Shown piece after piece: positions 15,956 through 25,417 of a stretch of DNA of 64,000 nt. Origin of the DNA: Burkholderiaceae bacterium (GTDB lineage: Bacteria; Pseudomonadota; Gammaproteobacteria; Burkholderiales; Burkholderiaceae); the NCBI GenBank assembly GCA_947448695.1, contig CANFOL010000001.1:1-64000 (forward strand). The letters are read 5' to 3'. Below the pieces are notes generated by a model. It was given only the letters and a program-made list of their open reading frames with translations, searched no databases and was not told the origin of the DNA. The position numbers were made by a program, and so were the translations under genes. Within the stretch, counting starts at the first letter, position 1. Each line of letters begins with the position of its first letter.

Positions 15956-18358
15956 TTAATTAGTTATATCTTGTTGAATGGCATTCCAAATAGCGTTTGG
16001 TGTCATCGGTAAAAAATCAATAGATTTGTTGATTGTAGCTAAAGCGTCATTGATTGCATTAGCAATTGCTGCTGGGCTTCCTAAATAACCAGCTTCACCA
16101 GATCCTTTTTGACCAAACTCAGTTAAGGGTGAGGGTGTGCAATGATCAATAATGGTGATGGCAGGCACTTCTGCAGAGCTTGGTAGTAAATAATCCATAA
16201 ATGTTCCGGACAAAAATTGTCCTTCAGGGGAATAGGCAAATTTCTCCATGAGTGCAGCCCCTATTCCATGCGCAATCCCGCCAAAGGTCATACCATGGAC
16301 AACATCAGGACTGATCATAACGCCACAGTCATGACCACAAACGTAACGATGAATTTTGGCTTTTCCAATTTCCGGGTCAATACTGACGAGAACCACATGT
16401 GATTCAAAAGAGTGACATGGGTACATTTGAACACGCCCTTGACTATCAGGAAGATCTCCGCCTGTAGGTACTTCCCAGACAAATTTTTCTTGAAGCCCGG
16501 GTTCCATATCTTTCGGCATTTGATGATATTTACGATGGGCAATAGCAACTAAATCTGCCCAACTGATTGTTTTTTCTGGAGCATTGCTTATAAATATTTG
16601 ATCACCAGTAAATGTTAAATTTTCAGAAGAAACATGGAGTTGTTCAGCTGCAATGAGAAGGAGCTTTGATTTGAGTTTTTTAGCTGCCCCAGCGGCAGCG
16701 CCACCCAACATGATTGCCATTCGACTGCCCACTGGGCTATTAGACGGTAGGGCGTTTAATGAATCTGCATGTAAAACGCGAATAGAATCTGGATGTTGCA
16801 ATAAAACTTCCCCAACTACAGTAGAAACAAGAGTTTCATGAGATTGACCAGAAGTCGAAGTTGCCATTAGAGCGGTTACGCGCCCCCCTAAATCAATCTT
16901 TACTACACAGGATTCCATCCATGTGGTCGTTTCATTTTTGGAGTTAAATAGTGGTTCAAATGAAGAGTTACCGCCAGATGGCTCTAAACAAGTGGAGACT
17001 CCTATGCCAGCTAATTTACCTTCAGCTCTTAGGGTATCTCTTTGAGCGATCAGTTGGTTTAAATTGGCCTCGGCAAGAGCTTTATCAAGTACTGTTGAAT
17101 AATCACCAGAATCATAATGAGTACCACTTGGAATGAGGTATGGAAATTCCTCTTTTTGAATTAAATTACGCTTGCGTAGACTGATAGGGTCCATTTTTAA
17201 AAAGCGTGCCACTTTATCGATGCCTGATTCTAGAGCATAGTTCGTTGGGGCTTGACCAAAGCCTCTTACTGCCTCTTGAGGGGTTTTATTTGTTAAAACA
17301 GCTTGTGCTAAGTATGCAACACTTTTTATACGATAAGGGCCACAAATGGCTCCAATCGGTTTGCCAAGTTGCAGAGGTGATCGGCCTGCATATGCGCCTA
17401 TGTCTTCTAAAGCACGCATTTTCATGCAAGTGATTTCCCCATCTGTTTGAAATCCTAAAGTAACCTCAAAGAGACGATCAGGACCTTGCATATCCCCGCC
17501 ACGCATATTTTCCAGACGATCTTCAATAAAGCGAATGGGTTTACCTAATTTTTTCGCAAGATAGCCAACCAAAATGGCATGTTTTAAACCTCTTTTAACG
17601 CCATAACTACCCCCCACATCCACATCATAATGAACGCGAACTGCATTAGAGTTCAGTTGCAGTGCAGTTGCAATTTGTTCAGGGTACTTAGGCATTTGAA
17701 CGGATGCCCAAATATCTAAAATGCCTGTGGCATCAGACCACTCACAAGTTAATGCAAAAGTTTCAATTGGAACTGTCGAGCTTCTTGCCCACTTGACGCT
17801 ATAACTTAATTGGTGGTCACTCTTAGCAAAGTCTTCCTCGACAGGACCCCATACAAATTGACGATTAAAAATTAAGTTAGTTCCAGCATCGCTATGAACC
17901 AAGTGGCAATCATCTTGAATAGCAATCTCTGGGTCTAATACATAAGGTAACTCTTCGTAATCGACTTGAATTAGTTCTGCAGCATCTTCAGCAATCGCTC
18001 GTGATGTTGCGACTACAACGCAAACCCACTCGCCAGAGTAGCGAGTAACTTCATGAGCTAGGGGAAAGCGTTTTACTGCAGGGGCATCTACTCCTGGCAA
18101 TACTGGTAAAACTGCCGAGTTAATTTCGGCTCCTGTGACAACAGCCTCAACCCCTGGAATAGCAAGTGCTGCAGCGGTATCTATGTTTAGAATTTTCGCA
18201 CTCGCGTAAGGGCTTGCAACAATGGCTATGTGTAAGGTCCCAGATTTGAGAACATCGCCGGCATAATTACCTTTACCGACTACAAAGCGACGGTGCTCAA
18301 CTGCACGGCGGTGTTTGCCGATATAAGTAAATTCGTCATAATGTGAAGATTGACTCAT
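15956..18358 (-). CDS. Molybdenum hydroxylase large subunit (XDH family)
   Basis: The protein of about 800 residues carries the two molybdopterin-binding domains of the xanthine dehydrogenase superfamily: KHRRAVEHRRFVVGKGNYAG at the N-terminus, VDVGGSYGVK near the middle, the active-site loop EAVRGFGQAPTNYALES, and GQKGSGEAGYLGSP with the catalytic glutamate. The loop lacks the AYXCSFR signature of form I CO dehydrogenase, so a CO-oxidising role is not supported. I place the start at ATG 18358, which overlaps the stop of the 2Fe-2S gene (ATGA); an upstream frame extension within that gene is spurious. No signal peptide is seen, so the complex is cytoplasmic. The substrate is unknown. Confidence 0.87.
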   Translation of the reverse strand: MSQSSHYDEFTYIGKHRRAVEHRRFVVGKGNYAGDVLKSGTLHIAIVASPYASAKILNIDTAAALAIPGVEAVVTGAEINSAVLPVLPGVDAPAVKRFPLAHEVTRYSGEWVCVVVATSRAIAEDAAELIQVDYEELPYVLDPEIAIQDDCHLVHSDAGTNLIFNRQFVWGPVEEDFAKSDHQLSYSVKWARSSTVPIETFALTCEWSDATGILDIWASVQMPKYPEQIATALQLNSNAVRVHYDVDVGGSYGVKRGLKHAILVGYLAKKLGKPIRFIEDRLENMRGGDMQGPDRLFEVTLGFQTDGEITCMKMRALEDIGAYAGRSPLQLGKPIGAICGPYRIKSVAYLAQAVLTNKTPQEAVRGFGQAPTNYALESGIDKVARFLKMDPISLRKRNLIQKEEFPYLIPSGTHYDSGDYSTVLDKALAEANLNQLIAQRDTLRAEGKLAGIGVSTCLEPSGGNSSFEPLFNSKNETTTWMESCVVKIDLGGRVTALMATSTSGQSHETLVSTVVGEVLLQHPDSIRVLHADSLNALPSNSPVGSRMAIMLGGAAAGAAKKLKSKLLLIAAEQLHVSSENLTFTGDQIFISNAPEKTISWADLVAIAHRKYHQMPKDMEPGLQEKFVWEVPTGGDLPDSQGRVQMYPCHSFESHVVLVSIDPEIGKAKIHRYVCGHDCGVMISPDVVHGMTFGGIAHGIGAALMEKFAYSPEGQFLSGTFMDYLLPSSAEVPAITIIDHCTPSPLTEFGQKGSGEAGYLGSPAAIANAINDALATINKSIDFLPMTPNAIWNAIQQDITN

Positions 18359-18828
18359 AAAGTTTCCTTGGTGGCAAAGACAACTGCATCCACAATTTGT
18401 TGATATCCTGTACAACGACATAAATTCCCGCTAATCGCTTCCCTAATTTCTGCCTCGCTAGGATGAGGATTTTTATTGATGAGTGCTTGGCAGGTAATCA
18501 ACATACCCGGTGTGCAGAAGCCACATTGCAATCCATGTTTCTCACAAAACGCATCCTGAATCTTTGATAATTGACCACGTTCAGGAGCTAAGCCTTCTAC
18601 GGTTGTCACATCAAGACCATTTGCTTGAACTGCAAACATGCAACAAGACCGAACCGGTTCGCCGTTGAGCAGGATCGTGCATGCTCCGCAAATGCCATGT
18701 TCACAACCAACGTGAGTACCAGTTAGACGAAGCTCGTCACGCAAAAAATCAACAAGGCTAGTGCGCGGTTCAACGGTGGCACTAATTTTTTTGCCATTAA
18801 CATTCAGATCTATTGAAATGTTTTTCAT
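18355..18828 (-). CDS. Molybdenum hydroxylase 2Fe-2S subunit (CoxS-like)
   Basis: The 157-residue subunit has the N-terminal 2Fe-2S set GCEHGICGACTILLNG plus a following SCCMFA, and the C-terminal set QCGFCTPGM and GNLCRCTGY. It links the molybdenum site to the FAD subunit. It lies between the FAD gene (16-bp gap) and the large subunit gene (4-bp overlap), forming the M-S-L order common for this family. The conserved DFLRDELRLTGTHVGC stretch supports the assignment. Confidence 0.9.
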   Translation of the reverse strand: MKNISIDLNVNGKKISATVEPRTSLVDFLRDELRLTGTHVGCEHGICGACTILLNGEPVRSCCMFAVQANGLDVTTVEGLAPERGQLSKIQDAFCEKHGLQCGFCTPGMLITCQALINKNPHPSEAEIREAISGNLCRCTGYQQIVDAVVFATKETL

Positions 18829-18843
18829 TGGTTTTCTTTCCGC

Positions 18844-19734
18844 CTAGCGAAGATTGTTTTGAAAAGAACTAGTTGCCATTGCGAGAGACTGCTCGATGGT
18901 TCTACTTAATAAAGTTTTTGCAAGGTTGCGACGATAAGCTGCGCTTGCATGTAAATCACTTGCGGGCTCAGTTTGTTGGATTACTTGTTCAGAAAATTCA
19001 AGGATCATTTCTTTCGATAAGTTTTGCCCGATTAATGACGATGTGATATTTTCGAAACTATAAGGTGTTCCACCCATACCACCAACACCGCAATGCAGGC
19101 GGATTAATTTACCACTGACGTCAACTTGTAGTTGTGTAGCAGCTGAAGCCATCGCAAAATCACCTTGACGAATCGATGTTTCTTCAAAGGCATAGCCAAT
19201 TCCATTACCGCCCCAAATCGGCCAATCGATTTGAGTGAGGCATTCTTGAGAATCTAAAGTAGTCCACATGGGGCCTAAGAAAAAGTCTTTGGCAGAAATA
19301 ATTCGGTGGGTATCCAGATTTTCGCAATGGATTATGGCTTGCAAAATGACCGCAATGAGCGGTAATTCTGCTGAAGGGTCGGCATGAGCTAGGCTTCCGC
19401 CAACTGTTCCACGATTGCGAGTTTGATGATGTCCAATCCAAGGAACTACTGTCGAAAGTAGTGGTATTTGAGCAGTTAAAGAATGATTTTCTAAAACAGA
19501 TTGTTTGACACCCGCGCCAACGCGAATAGAGTCTTCAAAAGACGAGATAATTTGCAATTCATCAATGCGAGAGATATCAATGAGGTGGCTAGGTTTTGCA
19601 AGACGCATTGCCATCATAGGTACAAGGCTTTGACCACCTGCAATTAGTTTTACATCATCACCATACTCATTCAGCAAATTTTTCGTATGAGTTAAATTTT
19701 CTGCAAGGTGGTAATCAAAAGGAGCGGCTTTCAT
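18844..19734 (-). CDS. Molybdenum hydroxylase FAD subunit (CoxM-like)
   Basis: The 296-residue subunit has the VAO/CoxM fold: an AGGQSLVPMMAMRL loop near residue 32 for FAD, the RNRGTVGGSLAHADPSAELP motif near residue 105, and a CO-dehydrogenase flavoprotein C-terminal domain. It accepts electrons from the 2Fe-2S subunit. It is the first gene of the operon and is transcribed divergently from a LysR gene across a 122-bp spacer, so that LysR is the likely regulator. Confidence 0.9.
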   Translation of the reverse strand: MKAAPFDYHLAENLTHTKNLLNEYGDDVKLIAGGQSLVPMMAMRLAKPSHLIDISRIDELQIISSFEDSIRVGAGVKQSVLENHSLTAQIPLLSTVVPWIGHHQTRNRGTVGGSLAHADPSAELPLIAVILQAIIHCENLDTHRIISAKDFFLGPMWTTLDSQECLTQIDWPIWGGNGIGYAFEETSIRQGDFAMASAATQLQVDVSGKLIRLHCGVGGMGGTPYSFENITSSLIGQNLSKEMILEFSEQVIQQTEPASDLHASAAYRRNLAKTLLSRTIEQSLAMATSSFQNNLR

Positions 19735-19856
19735 GGTGGGGTATTCAAATCCTTGTATGGTTCTTTTCAGAATAGATTAACTTCTGTATTATTACCTATT
19801 TATTGTTCCAAAAACTCACACTATTATATTTAATAAGCAAAGATGTATAACCAAAT

Positions 19857-20780
19857 ATGAGGAAATTACCCCCTTTAAATGCAATACGGGCTTTTGAAGC
19901 TGCTGCTAGGCATGTGAGTTTTACTAAAGCAGCTCAGGAATTACAAGTAACGCATGGTGCCATTAGTAAACAAGTGGCTATTTTAGAGGGGTGGTTAGGC
20001 ATTGATTTGTTTACTCGCACTAAATCTCAAGTTGTATTGACGTCTTCTGGAAAAGATTTTTTAGCCTCTTTAACGCCTGCGTTAGATAGGATTGCTGTAA
20101 GTGCTTCTCAATTAATTGATCGGTCGGTCGGAAATACTTTTCAAATTAATGCACCACCGACATTCAATCTTCGTTGGTTGATACCACGGATATCCACATT
20201 TCAAAAAAAAATTAATCATCTTGAAATCAAATTAACTTCTTCCATCGAACCGATTGATTTTGAGTCAGGAGAATATGATGTTGCGATTCGTGGCGCTTCA
20301 GTTGCCCTGCAGAACCATATATCAGTCCCTTTCATGACTGAGACAATTGTGCCTGTATGTCATCCCGATTTGATGGAGCATGGTCGATTGCAACAGGTCA
20401 GGGATTTAAATCAACAAACTTTAATTAGTTACAACACTGAACCATACGCATGGAAACATTGGTTAATCGAAGCCAATGCCTCTCATATTAAACCCGCAAA
20501 TCATTTGGAGTTTGAGCAAATGTACTTTGCCCTACAAGCTGCTGCTGAAGGTTTGGGGATTGTATTGGTACCATTATTTTTAGTTGCTGACGAAGTTATT
20601 TCAGGCAAATTAACCTTACCTTTTGGACTTTTAGGCGCCAGAACTCGAAGATATTTTCTTCATGCACCACTCTTGATCCCTCAGAATCCCGTGATAGAAA
20701 AATTCACAACCTGGTTAGCTCAGGAGGGACAGGACACTGAACTTGCGATTGATACTTTATCTAAAAATATGAACTTTTAA
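19857..20780 (+). CDS. LysR-family regulator (GcvA-like)
   Basis: The 307-residue regulator has an N-terminal helix-turn-helix (PPLNAIRAFEAAARHVSFTK then AAQELQVTHGAISKQVAILE, about 5-45) and a periplasmic-binding-like effector domain (about 95-295). The PLNAIRAFEAAARH start is typical of the GcvA subgroup. It is divergent from the molybdenum hydroxylase operon and 65 bp upstream of the ubiD-like gene on its own strand. It could control either or both, with the divergent operon the classical LysR target. No clear T-N11-A operator can be singled out in the spacer. Confidence 0.88.
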   Translation: MRKLPPLNAIRAFEAAARHVSFTKAAQELQVTHGAISKQVAILEGWLGIDLFTRTKSQVVLTSSGKDFLASLTPALDRIAVSASQLIDRSVGNTFQINAPPTFNLRWLIPRISTFQKKINHLEIKLTSSIEPIDFESGEYDVAIRGASVALQNHISVPFMTETIVPVCHPDLMEHGRLQQVRDLNQQTLISYNTEPYAWKHWLIEANASHIKPANHLEFEQMYFALQAAAEGLGIVLVPLFLVADEVISGKLTLPFGLLGARTRRYFLHAPLLIPQNPVIEKFTTWLAQEGQDTELAIDTLSKNMNF

Positions 20781-20845
20781 TGTATGAGATATTTTCTAGA
20801 TGAAAGTGATATCATTTTTTTAAATTTGATGACAAGGCATTCCTA

Positions 20846-22477
20846 ATGAAGCAATCTTCCACCTACAATGATTTACAGCAACATATTGATGAATTAAAGT
20901 CTAAAGGGCTCTTACAAGTCATTGATCAGCCTATAGATAAAGACTCTGAAATGCACCCACTGGTTCGCTGGCAATTTGTTGGTGGTATGGCAGAAGCTGA
21001 TCGTAAAGCATTCTTATTTACCAACATCGTCAATGCTAAAGGTCGTAAATATGATATCCCTGTTTTAGTCGGAGGATTGGCTGCTAATCGATCAATCTAT
21101 GGTATTGGAATGGGTTGTGCGGTTGAGGAGATTCAAGCAAAGTGGGAAAGAGCCATTCAGAATCCCATTCCACCTGTCATGGTTGAAGGGCCTATTTGCC
21201 AAGAGGTAATATTAGAGGGTTCCGCCTTGCAAGTTGAGGGTAATGGCTTAGATATGCTTTCTATTCCGATTTCAACCCCGGGATTTGATAGTGCACCAAC
21301 CCTAACCGCAACCAATGTCATCACCAAAGATGTGCAAACGGGCGGACAAAATATGGGAACTTATCGTTGCCAACTCAAGGCACCGGATCGTTTGGTTGTT
21401 CGTATGGCAACTCGAGTGGGAGGTGCTGGCGGCTATTTGCACTATTTAGGTTGGAAAAAAGCTGGTCATAAAACCATGCCTTGTGCCATTGTGTTGGGTT
21501 GTCCTCCTTATGTTGCATTTATGGGACCACAAAAATTACCAATTGGTGTGGATGAGTTTGATGTTGCTGGAGGTCTAGCCGGTGAACCTATTCAGATTAG
21601 TAAGGCGCATTCGGTAGATCTGCTAGTTCCTGCGCAAGCAGAAATTGTCATAGAGGGTTTGATTGATCTAGAATGGTTAGAGCCAGAAGCGCCATTTGGT
21701 GAGTCTCATGGACACGTGGCGCTTGAGGAATTTAACTTGCCAATGAAGATTACTGCTATCACGCATCGCTTCAAGCCAGTTATTCCCTCATACATTAGTC
21801 AAGTAGCACCAAGCGAATCGAGTGTTATTAAGCGAGTTGCTTATGAGCCTTTATTCTTCAATTACCTAACTAAAACCTTAGGTATTAAGGGAGTCAAGCG
21901 GGTTTCTTTGCATGAGCCTTTAACTGGTTTGTTAAGAGTAACAATTATTACCGTTGCTCAAAATATCGCGAAGACTGAGATTTGGCGAGCCTTGTATGGG
22001 GCTGCATTTTTCAAGGGGGATTGTGGCAAGATTTGTATTGCTGTGAATGAAGATATTGATCCGGATAATGCCGACGCATTATTTTGGGCAATGGCTTATC
22101 GAATGAATCCTGTAAAAGATGTTCAAACGCTTGAGCATCGTGGCCAGGGTCATGGTCCCAAAAGAGAAAATGATGGTGAAGAGGACTCAACTTTACTGAT
22201 GGATGCTACGATGAAAGGCCCTATGCCGCCATTAGCATTACCTAAAGAGGAGTATATGGTTAAAGCCAAAAAAATCTGGGAATCTTTAGGTTTACCTCCA
22301 CTGAAACCTCAAGCGCCTTGGTATGGCTATACATTAGGTGATTGGTCAAGTGTATGGGATGCAGCAGCGAAACGAGCAGTAGATGGTAACTATTTAGAAA
22401 ATGGTGAAATTAGCAAAACCCAGATTAGAAATGATGTCACCGCTGAAACTAAATTTCGACCAGATGAAACTATTTAA
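20846..22477 (+). CDS. UbiD-family prenyl-FMN-dependent decarboxylase
   Basis: The 543-residue protein has UbiD-family blocks such as PVLVGGLAANRSIYGIGMG near residue 72, MGTYRCQLKAPDRLVVRMAT near 170 and the active-site motif APFGESHGHVAL near 285, then the C-terminal alpha/beta domain. UbiD enzymes (de)carboxylate aromatic or alpha,beta-unsaturated acids with prenylated FMN. The adjacent ubiX-like gene would supply the cofactor. Because the gene lies beside a Bug receptor and molybdenum hydroxylases, a catabolic aromatic-acid decarboxylase is more likely than the ubiquinone-pathway enzyme. An AAGG ribosome site precedes ATG 20846. The substrate is not determinable. Confidence 0.87.
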   Translation: MKQSSTYNDLQQHIDELKSKGLLQVIDQPIDKDSEMHPLVRWQFVGGMAEADRKAFLFTNIVNAKGRKYDIPVLVGGLAANRSIYGIGMGCAVEEIQAKWERAIQNPIPPVMVEGPICQEVILEGSALQVEGNGLDMLSIPISTPGFDSAPTLTATNVITKDVQTGGQNMGTYRCQLKAPDRLVVRMATRVGGAGGYLHYLGWKKAGHKTMPCAIVLGCPPYVAFMGPQKLPIGVDEFDVAGGLAGEPIQISKAHSVDLLVPAQAEIVIEGLIDLEWLEPEAPFGESHGHVALEEFNLPMKITAITHRFKPVIPSYISQVAPSESSVIKRVAYEPLFFNYLTKTLGIKGVKRVSLHEPLTGLLRVTIITVAQNIAKTEIWRALYGAAFFKGDCGKICIAVNEDIDPDNADALFWAMAYRMNPVKDVQTLEHRGQGHGPKRENDGEEDSTLLMDATMKGPMPPLALPKEEYMVKAKKIWESLGLPPLKPQAPWYGYTLGDWSSVWDAAAKRAVDGNYLENGEISKTQIRNDVTAETKFRPDETI

Positions 22478-22489
22478 TAGGAACTATGA

Positions 22490-23065
22490 ATGACAAATCC
22501 TCAACGACTGATTGTTGGTATTAGTGGTGCCTCTGGAATCATTTACGGTATTCGTATTTTACAAACTTTGGCGGATTCAAATGTGGAAACACATTTAGTG
22601 ATGTCTGAATCCGCACGTTTGACTTTAAGTTCGGAAACTTCGATGAGTGTCAAAGACGTAGAGGCCTTAGCGAGTGAAGTTCATCATATTAAAAATATAG
22701 GCGCTACGATAGCCTCAGGATCCTTTAAAACAATGGGGATGGTCATTGCACCTTGTTCGATTCGATCTTTATCTGAGATTTCTTGGGGGATGACGACGAG
22801 TTTACTCTCCCGTGCAGCAGATGTAGTTTTAAAAGAACGTCGTCGCTTAGTACTTTTGGTTCGTGAAACGCCATTACATGCAGGGCATTTAAAGACGATG
22901 TTACAAGCCACCGAAAATGGGGCAATTATCATGCCTCCAGTACCGGCTTTTTACGCTCAACCAGCGACGATTGATGAGATGGTCAATCATACGGTTGGTC
23001 GTTGCTTAGATTTATTTGATATCGACACAAAACTAACAAAACGCTGGGAAGGAATCGGTAAATAA
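22490..23065 (+). CDS. UbiX-family flavin prenyltransferase
   Basis: The 191-residue flavoprotein has the UbiX hallmarks GISGASGIIYGIRILQTL near residue 10, APCSIRSLSEISWGMTTSLL near 88, and the RETPLHAGHLKTM and PPVPAFYAQP blocks. It prenylates FMN to make the cofactor for UbiD enzymes. The gene follows the UbiD-like gene by 12 bp and is followed by a Bug receptor gene 1 bp later, so it is in the same operon. Whether it serves only this UbiD or also ubiquinone synthesis cannot be told. Confidence 0.92.
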   Translation: MTNPQRLIVGISGASGIIYGIRILQTLADSNVETHLVMSESARLTLSSETSMSVKDVEALASEVHHIKNIGATIASGSFKTMGMVIAPCSIRSLSEISWGMTTSLLSRAADVVLKERRRLVLLVRETPLHAGHLKTMLQATENGAIIMPPVPAFYAQPATIDEMVNHTVGRCLDLFDIDTKLTKRWEGIGK

Positions 23066-23066
23066 G

Positions 23067-24059
23067 ATGAAAAATAGAAAATGTTTATTAAAACAACTAG
23101 CTAGTATTTTTTGCGCAATTGGGATTGCCTTGCAATTTACAAATTTCGCTAATGCAGCGGATGTTTACCCAAGTAAACCGATTCGCTTAATTTTAGGTTA
23201 CGCACCAGGAGGAGTGGCCGACATTACCGCACGTTTAATTGCGCAGAAAATGTCTGACTCTATGGGACAGCAAATCGTCGTTGATAATCGGCCAAGTGCC
23301 GGCGGAATTGTAGCTGCACAAGCGGTAGCCGCTGCAGATCCAGATGGATACACTATTTTGCACCTTAATTACGGTAACGCAGTAAGTGAAGCTATTTTTA
23401 AAAAATTACCCTACGATATTCAAAAAGATTTTGAGCCAGTGTCATTAATGGGTTCATTTGATGTCTTAATGCTGGTTGATAAAAACTCCGATATTCAAAG
23501 CGTGGCTGACTTTATTGGCAAGGCTAAAGCAAATCCAGAAAAATACAACATTGGTTCTGTTAGTGCTGGGAGTGGACAACACATGTCCGCTTCATTATTT
23601 AAAAGTATGACAGGTTTACAGGTTGAAATAGTTCCATATAAAGCAACATCTAATTTATTCATGGCACTTAAATCAAAAGATATTTCCGTTGCGTTTGAAA
23701 TTATTTCGCCGGCTATGGCAATGATAAAAAGTGGAGATTTAAAACCATTAGCAGTATCGAGTTCGAAACGGTATGAGGCTTTATCAAGTGTTCCTACCTT
23801 AAACGAAAGTGGTGTTAAGGGTTATGACGTGGTTGCCTGGAATGGTATGGCAGTCCCTGCCAAAACTCCTAAAGCAGTTATTGAGCGCTTAAATAAAGAG
23901 GTAAATCTTGCATTAAAAGATCCTGAAGTCAAAGCTAAGTTTCAATCAGTTGGCATTGAACCAAAAGGTGGAAGTGCCGACGACTTGAAAACACTTTTGG
24001 CTAATGAAATTGCAAAATGGAAAAAATTAGTATCACAACTTAATATGGAAAAACTTTAA
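23067..24059 (+). CDS. Bug-family (TTT receptor) periplasmic binding protein
   Basis: The 330-residue protein has a signal peptide (residues 1-30, ending NFANAADVYPSKP) and the Bug fold: ILGYAPGGVADITARLIAQK, DNRPSAGGIVAAQAVAAADP and a GSVSAGSGQHMSASLF loop. It directly follows the ubiX-like gene, implying that it captures the acid substrate or product of the UbiD reaction for uptake or sensing. TctAB membrane genes are absent nearby. It is a paralogue of the Bug protein at 13527-14522 with only moderate resemblance. Confidence 0.87.
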   Translation: MKNRKCLLKQLASIFCAIGIALQFTNFANAADVYPSKPIRLILGYAPGGVADITARLIAQKMSDSMGQQIVVDNRPSAGGIVAAQAVAAADPDGYTILHLNYGNAVSEAIFKKLPYDIQKDFEPVSLMGSFDVLMLVDKNSDIQSVADFIGKAKANPEKYNIGSVSAGSGQHMSASLFKSMTGLQVEIVPYKATSNLFMALKSKDISVAFEIISPAMAMIKSGDLKPLAVSSSKRYEALSSVPTLNESGVKGYDVVAWNGMAVPAKTPKAVIERLNKEVNLALKDPEVKAKFQSVGIEPKGGSADDLKTLLANEIAKWKKLVSQLNMEKL

Positions 24060-24081
24060 GAAGGTTTGTTTTAAAACAACT

Positions 24082-24372
24082 ATGAACCAGTCCATTTTAT
24101 ATGTTTACTATAAGCTTCAGCCGATAGATCACATTGTTTTTAAAGATGGTATCGCTCGCTTGCAGCAAGAAATAGAAAAATTTGATTCGTTACTAAAATT
24201 TCAGATATTACAACGTCCTGAAATTGGTAGTGATGGAAATGAAACATGGATGGAGGTTTATCATCATCCCAAAGGAATAACACCTTTAATGATTCAGCAA
24301 ATTAATCAAATTGCTTTATCCTGTGGATTACCTGAGCAAAGAAAGAATGAACTTTTCATTCCTTTGCGTTAA
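24082..24372 (+). CDS. DUF4936-like small protein
   Basis: The 96-residue protein has no signal peptide. It begins with a YVYYKL strand and contains LQRPEIGSDGNETWMEVYHH, resembling the DUF4936 family of Burkholderiales (YYxV...RxxxxxTWMEVY). Function is unknown; the fold is probably ferredoxin-like. It is embedded between the Bug receptor and dehydrogenase genes with 22- and 27-bp gaps, so it is co-transcribed. DUF4936 genes elsewhere are not tied to a known pathway, so its presence may be incidental. Confidence 0.55.
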   Translation: MNQSILYVYYKLQPIDHIVFKDGIARLQQEIEKFDSLLKFQILQRPEIGSDGNETWMEVYHHPKGITPLMIQQINQIALSCGLPEQRKNELFIPLR

Positions 24373-24399
24373 TCCGATTTAAATGACTGAGAGAATGAA

Positions 24400-25362
24400 A
24401 TGCATATTGTTGTTTTAGATGATTTTGAAAACGCACTTGCCGTTTTAAAGAATAACCCCACCGTAAAAGAAAAAGCTACGATTGATATCTATCAAGATCG
24501 TCTTGTTGGTGATGCTTTGGTTACCGCATTAAAGCCTGCAAGCGTGATTGTTATGAATCGTGACAGAACTCCTCTCAGAAAAGTTTTACTTGATCAACTG
24601 CCTAATTTGCAATATGTTGTATTTACTGGAAGCAGAAATTTACTCATCGACTACGACGTTTTAGAAGAGCGGAAGATACCAGTGAGTTATACCGAGTTTG
24701 GACCATCCAAAGAAACTACCGTCGAATTAACCTGGGCCCTTATTTTAGCCGCCTATAAGAGGATTGGCCAGCAAAGTCAATTGATACAAGATGGTAAATG
24801 GCGGAATCAACACTCCATATTGCCTGCATTGATAGGAGAGCGTTTAGGAGTCCTTGGGCTTGGAAATATTGGCGCTAAAGTCGCCAAAGTGGGCATAGCC
24901 TTTGGTATGGATGTGGTAACTTGGAGTCCTAATATGACTCCAGAGCGAGCTGCCGAGCATGGCGTCAAGTCCGTAAGTAAAGAAGAGTTGCTTAGCACTT
25001 CCAAAATTGTGACATTGCATTTGGTGCCAGGTGAAACCACCAGAGGAATTATGAATGCACAAACGCTTTCCCTGATGAGAAGTGATGCTCTTTTAGTAAA
25101 TACATCTAGATCAACATTAATTAAAACACCTGACTTAGTTGAGGCTTTAAAGACAGGCAAACCAGGGATGGCTGCTCTGGATGTTTATGATGATGAACCG
25201 CTACCTCAGGACAATCCATTTAGACAATTAAATAATATACTTATGACTCCACATTTGGGATTTGTTGCACAGCCTGTATATCAAAGGCTCTCTCATGGTG
25301 CAGTCATGGCGGTTGAAGCTTGGCTTAAAGGTGAGCCCTTAGTTAATATCGTCAAAAAGTAA
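24400..25362 (+). CDS. D-2-hydroxyacid dehydrogenase family protein
   Basis: The 320-residue protein has the family's two-domain layout. The NAD-binding motif is LGVLGLGNIGAKVAKVG near residue 149. The catalytic Arg lies in NTSRSTLIKT, the Glu region in ALDVYDDEPLP, and the His in MTPHLGFV. Members reduce 2-oxoacids or oxidise D-2-hydroxyacids with NAD(P). It follows the UbiD/UbiX/Bug genes in one direction with short gaps and could process a hydroxy-acid product of that pathway; its substrate is not predictable. Confidence 0.85.
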   Translation: MHIVVLDDFENALAVLKNNPTVKEKATIDIYQDRLVGDALVTALKPASVIVMNRDRTPLRKVLLDQLPNLQYVVFTGSRNLLIDYDVLEERKIPVSYTEFGPSKETTVELTWALILAAYKRIGQQSQLIQDGKWRNQHSILPALIGERLGVLGLGNIGAKVAKVGIAFGMDVVTWSPNMTPERAAEHGVKSVSKEELLSTSKIVTLHLVPGETTRGIMNAQTLSLMRSDALLVNTSRSTLIKTPDLVEALKTGKPGMAALDVYDDEPLPQDNPFRQLNNILMTPHLGFVAQPVYQRLSHGAVMAVEAWLKGEPLVNIVKK

Positions 25363-25417
25363 TTAATTAGGTGCATAATTCAAATACTAACTTTTTTATT
25401 GATAAAGGATTTTTATT

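Noticed and set aside
18359..18421. Upstream extension of the molybdenum large subunit frame into the 2Fe-2S gene
   Set aside because: The 21 extra codons overlap conserved cysteine codons of the 2Fe-2S gene in another frame; ATG 18358 overlaps its stop in the typical ATGA way.
15956..19734. Form I carbon monoxide dehydrogenase (coxMSL)
   Set aside because: The active-site loop reads AVRGFGQ, not the form I AYXCSFR signature, so CO oxidation is not supported although the gene order and coxG are similar.
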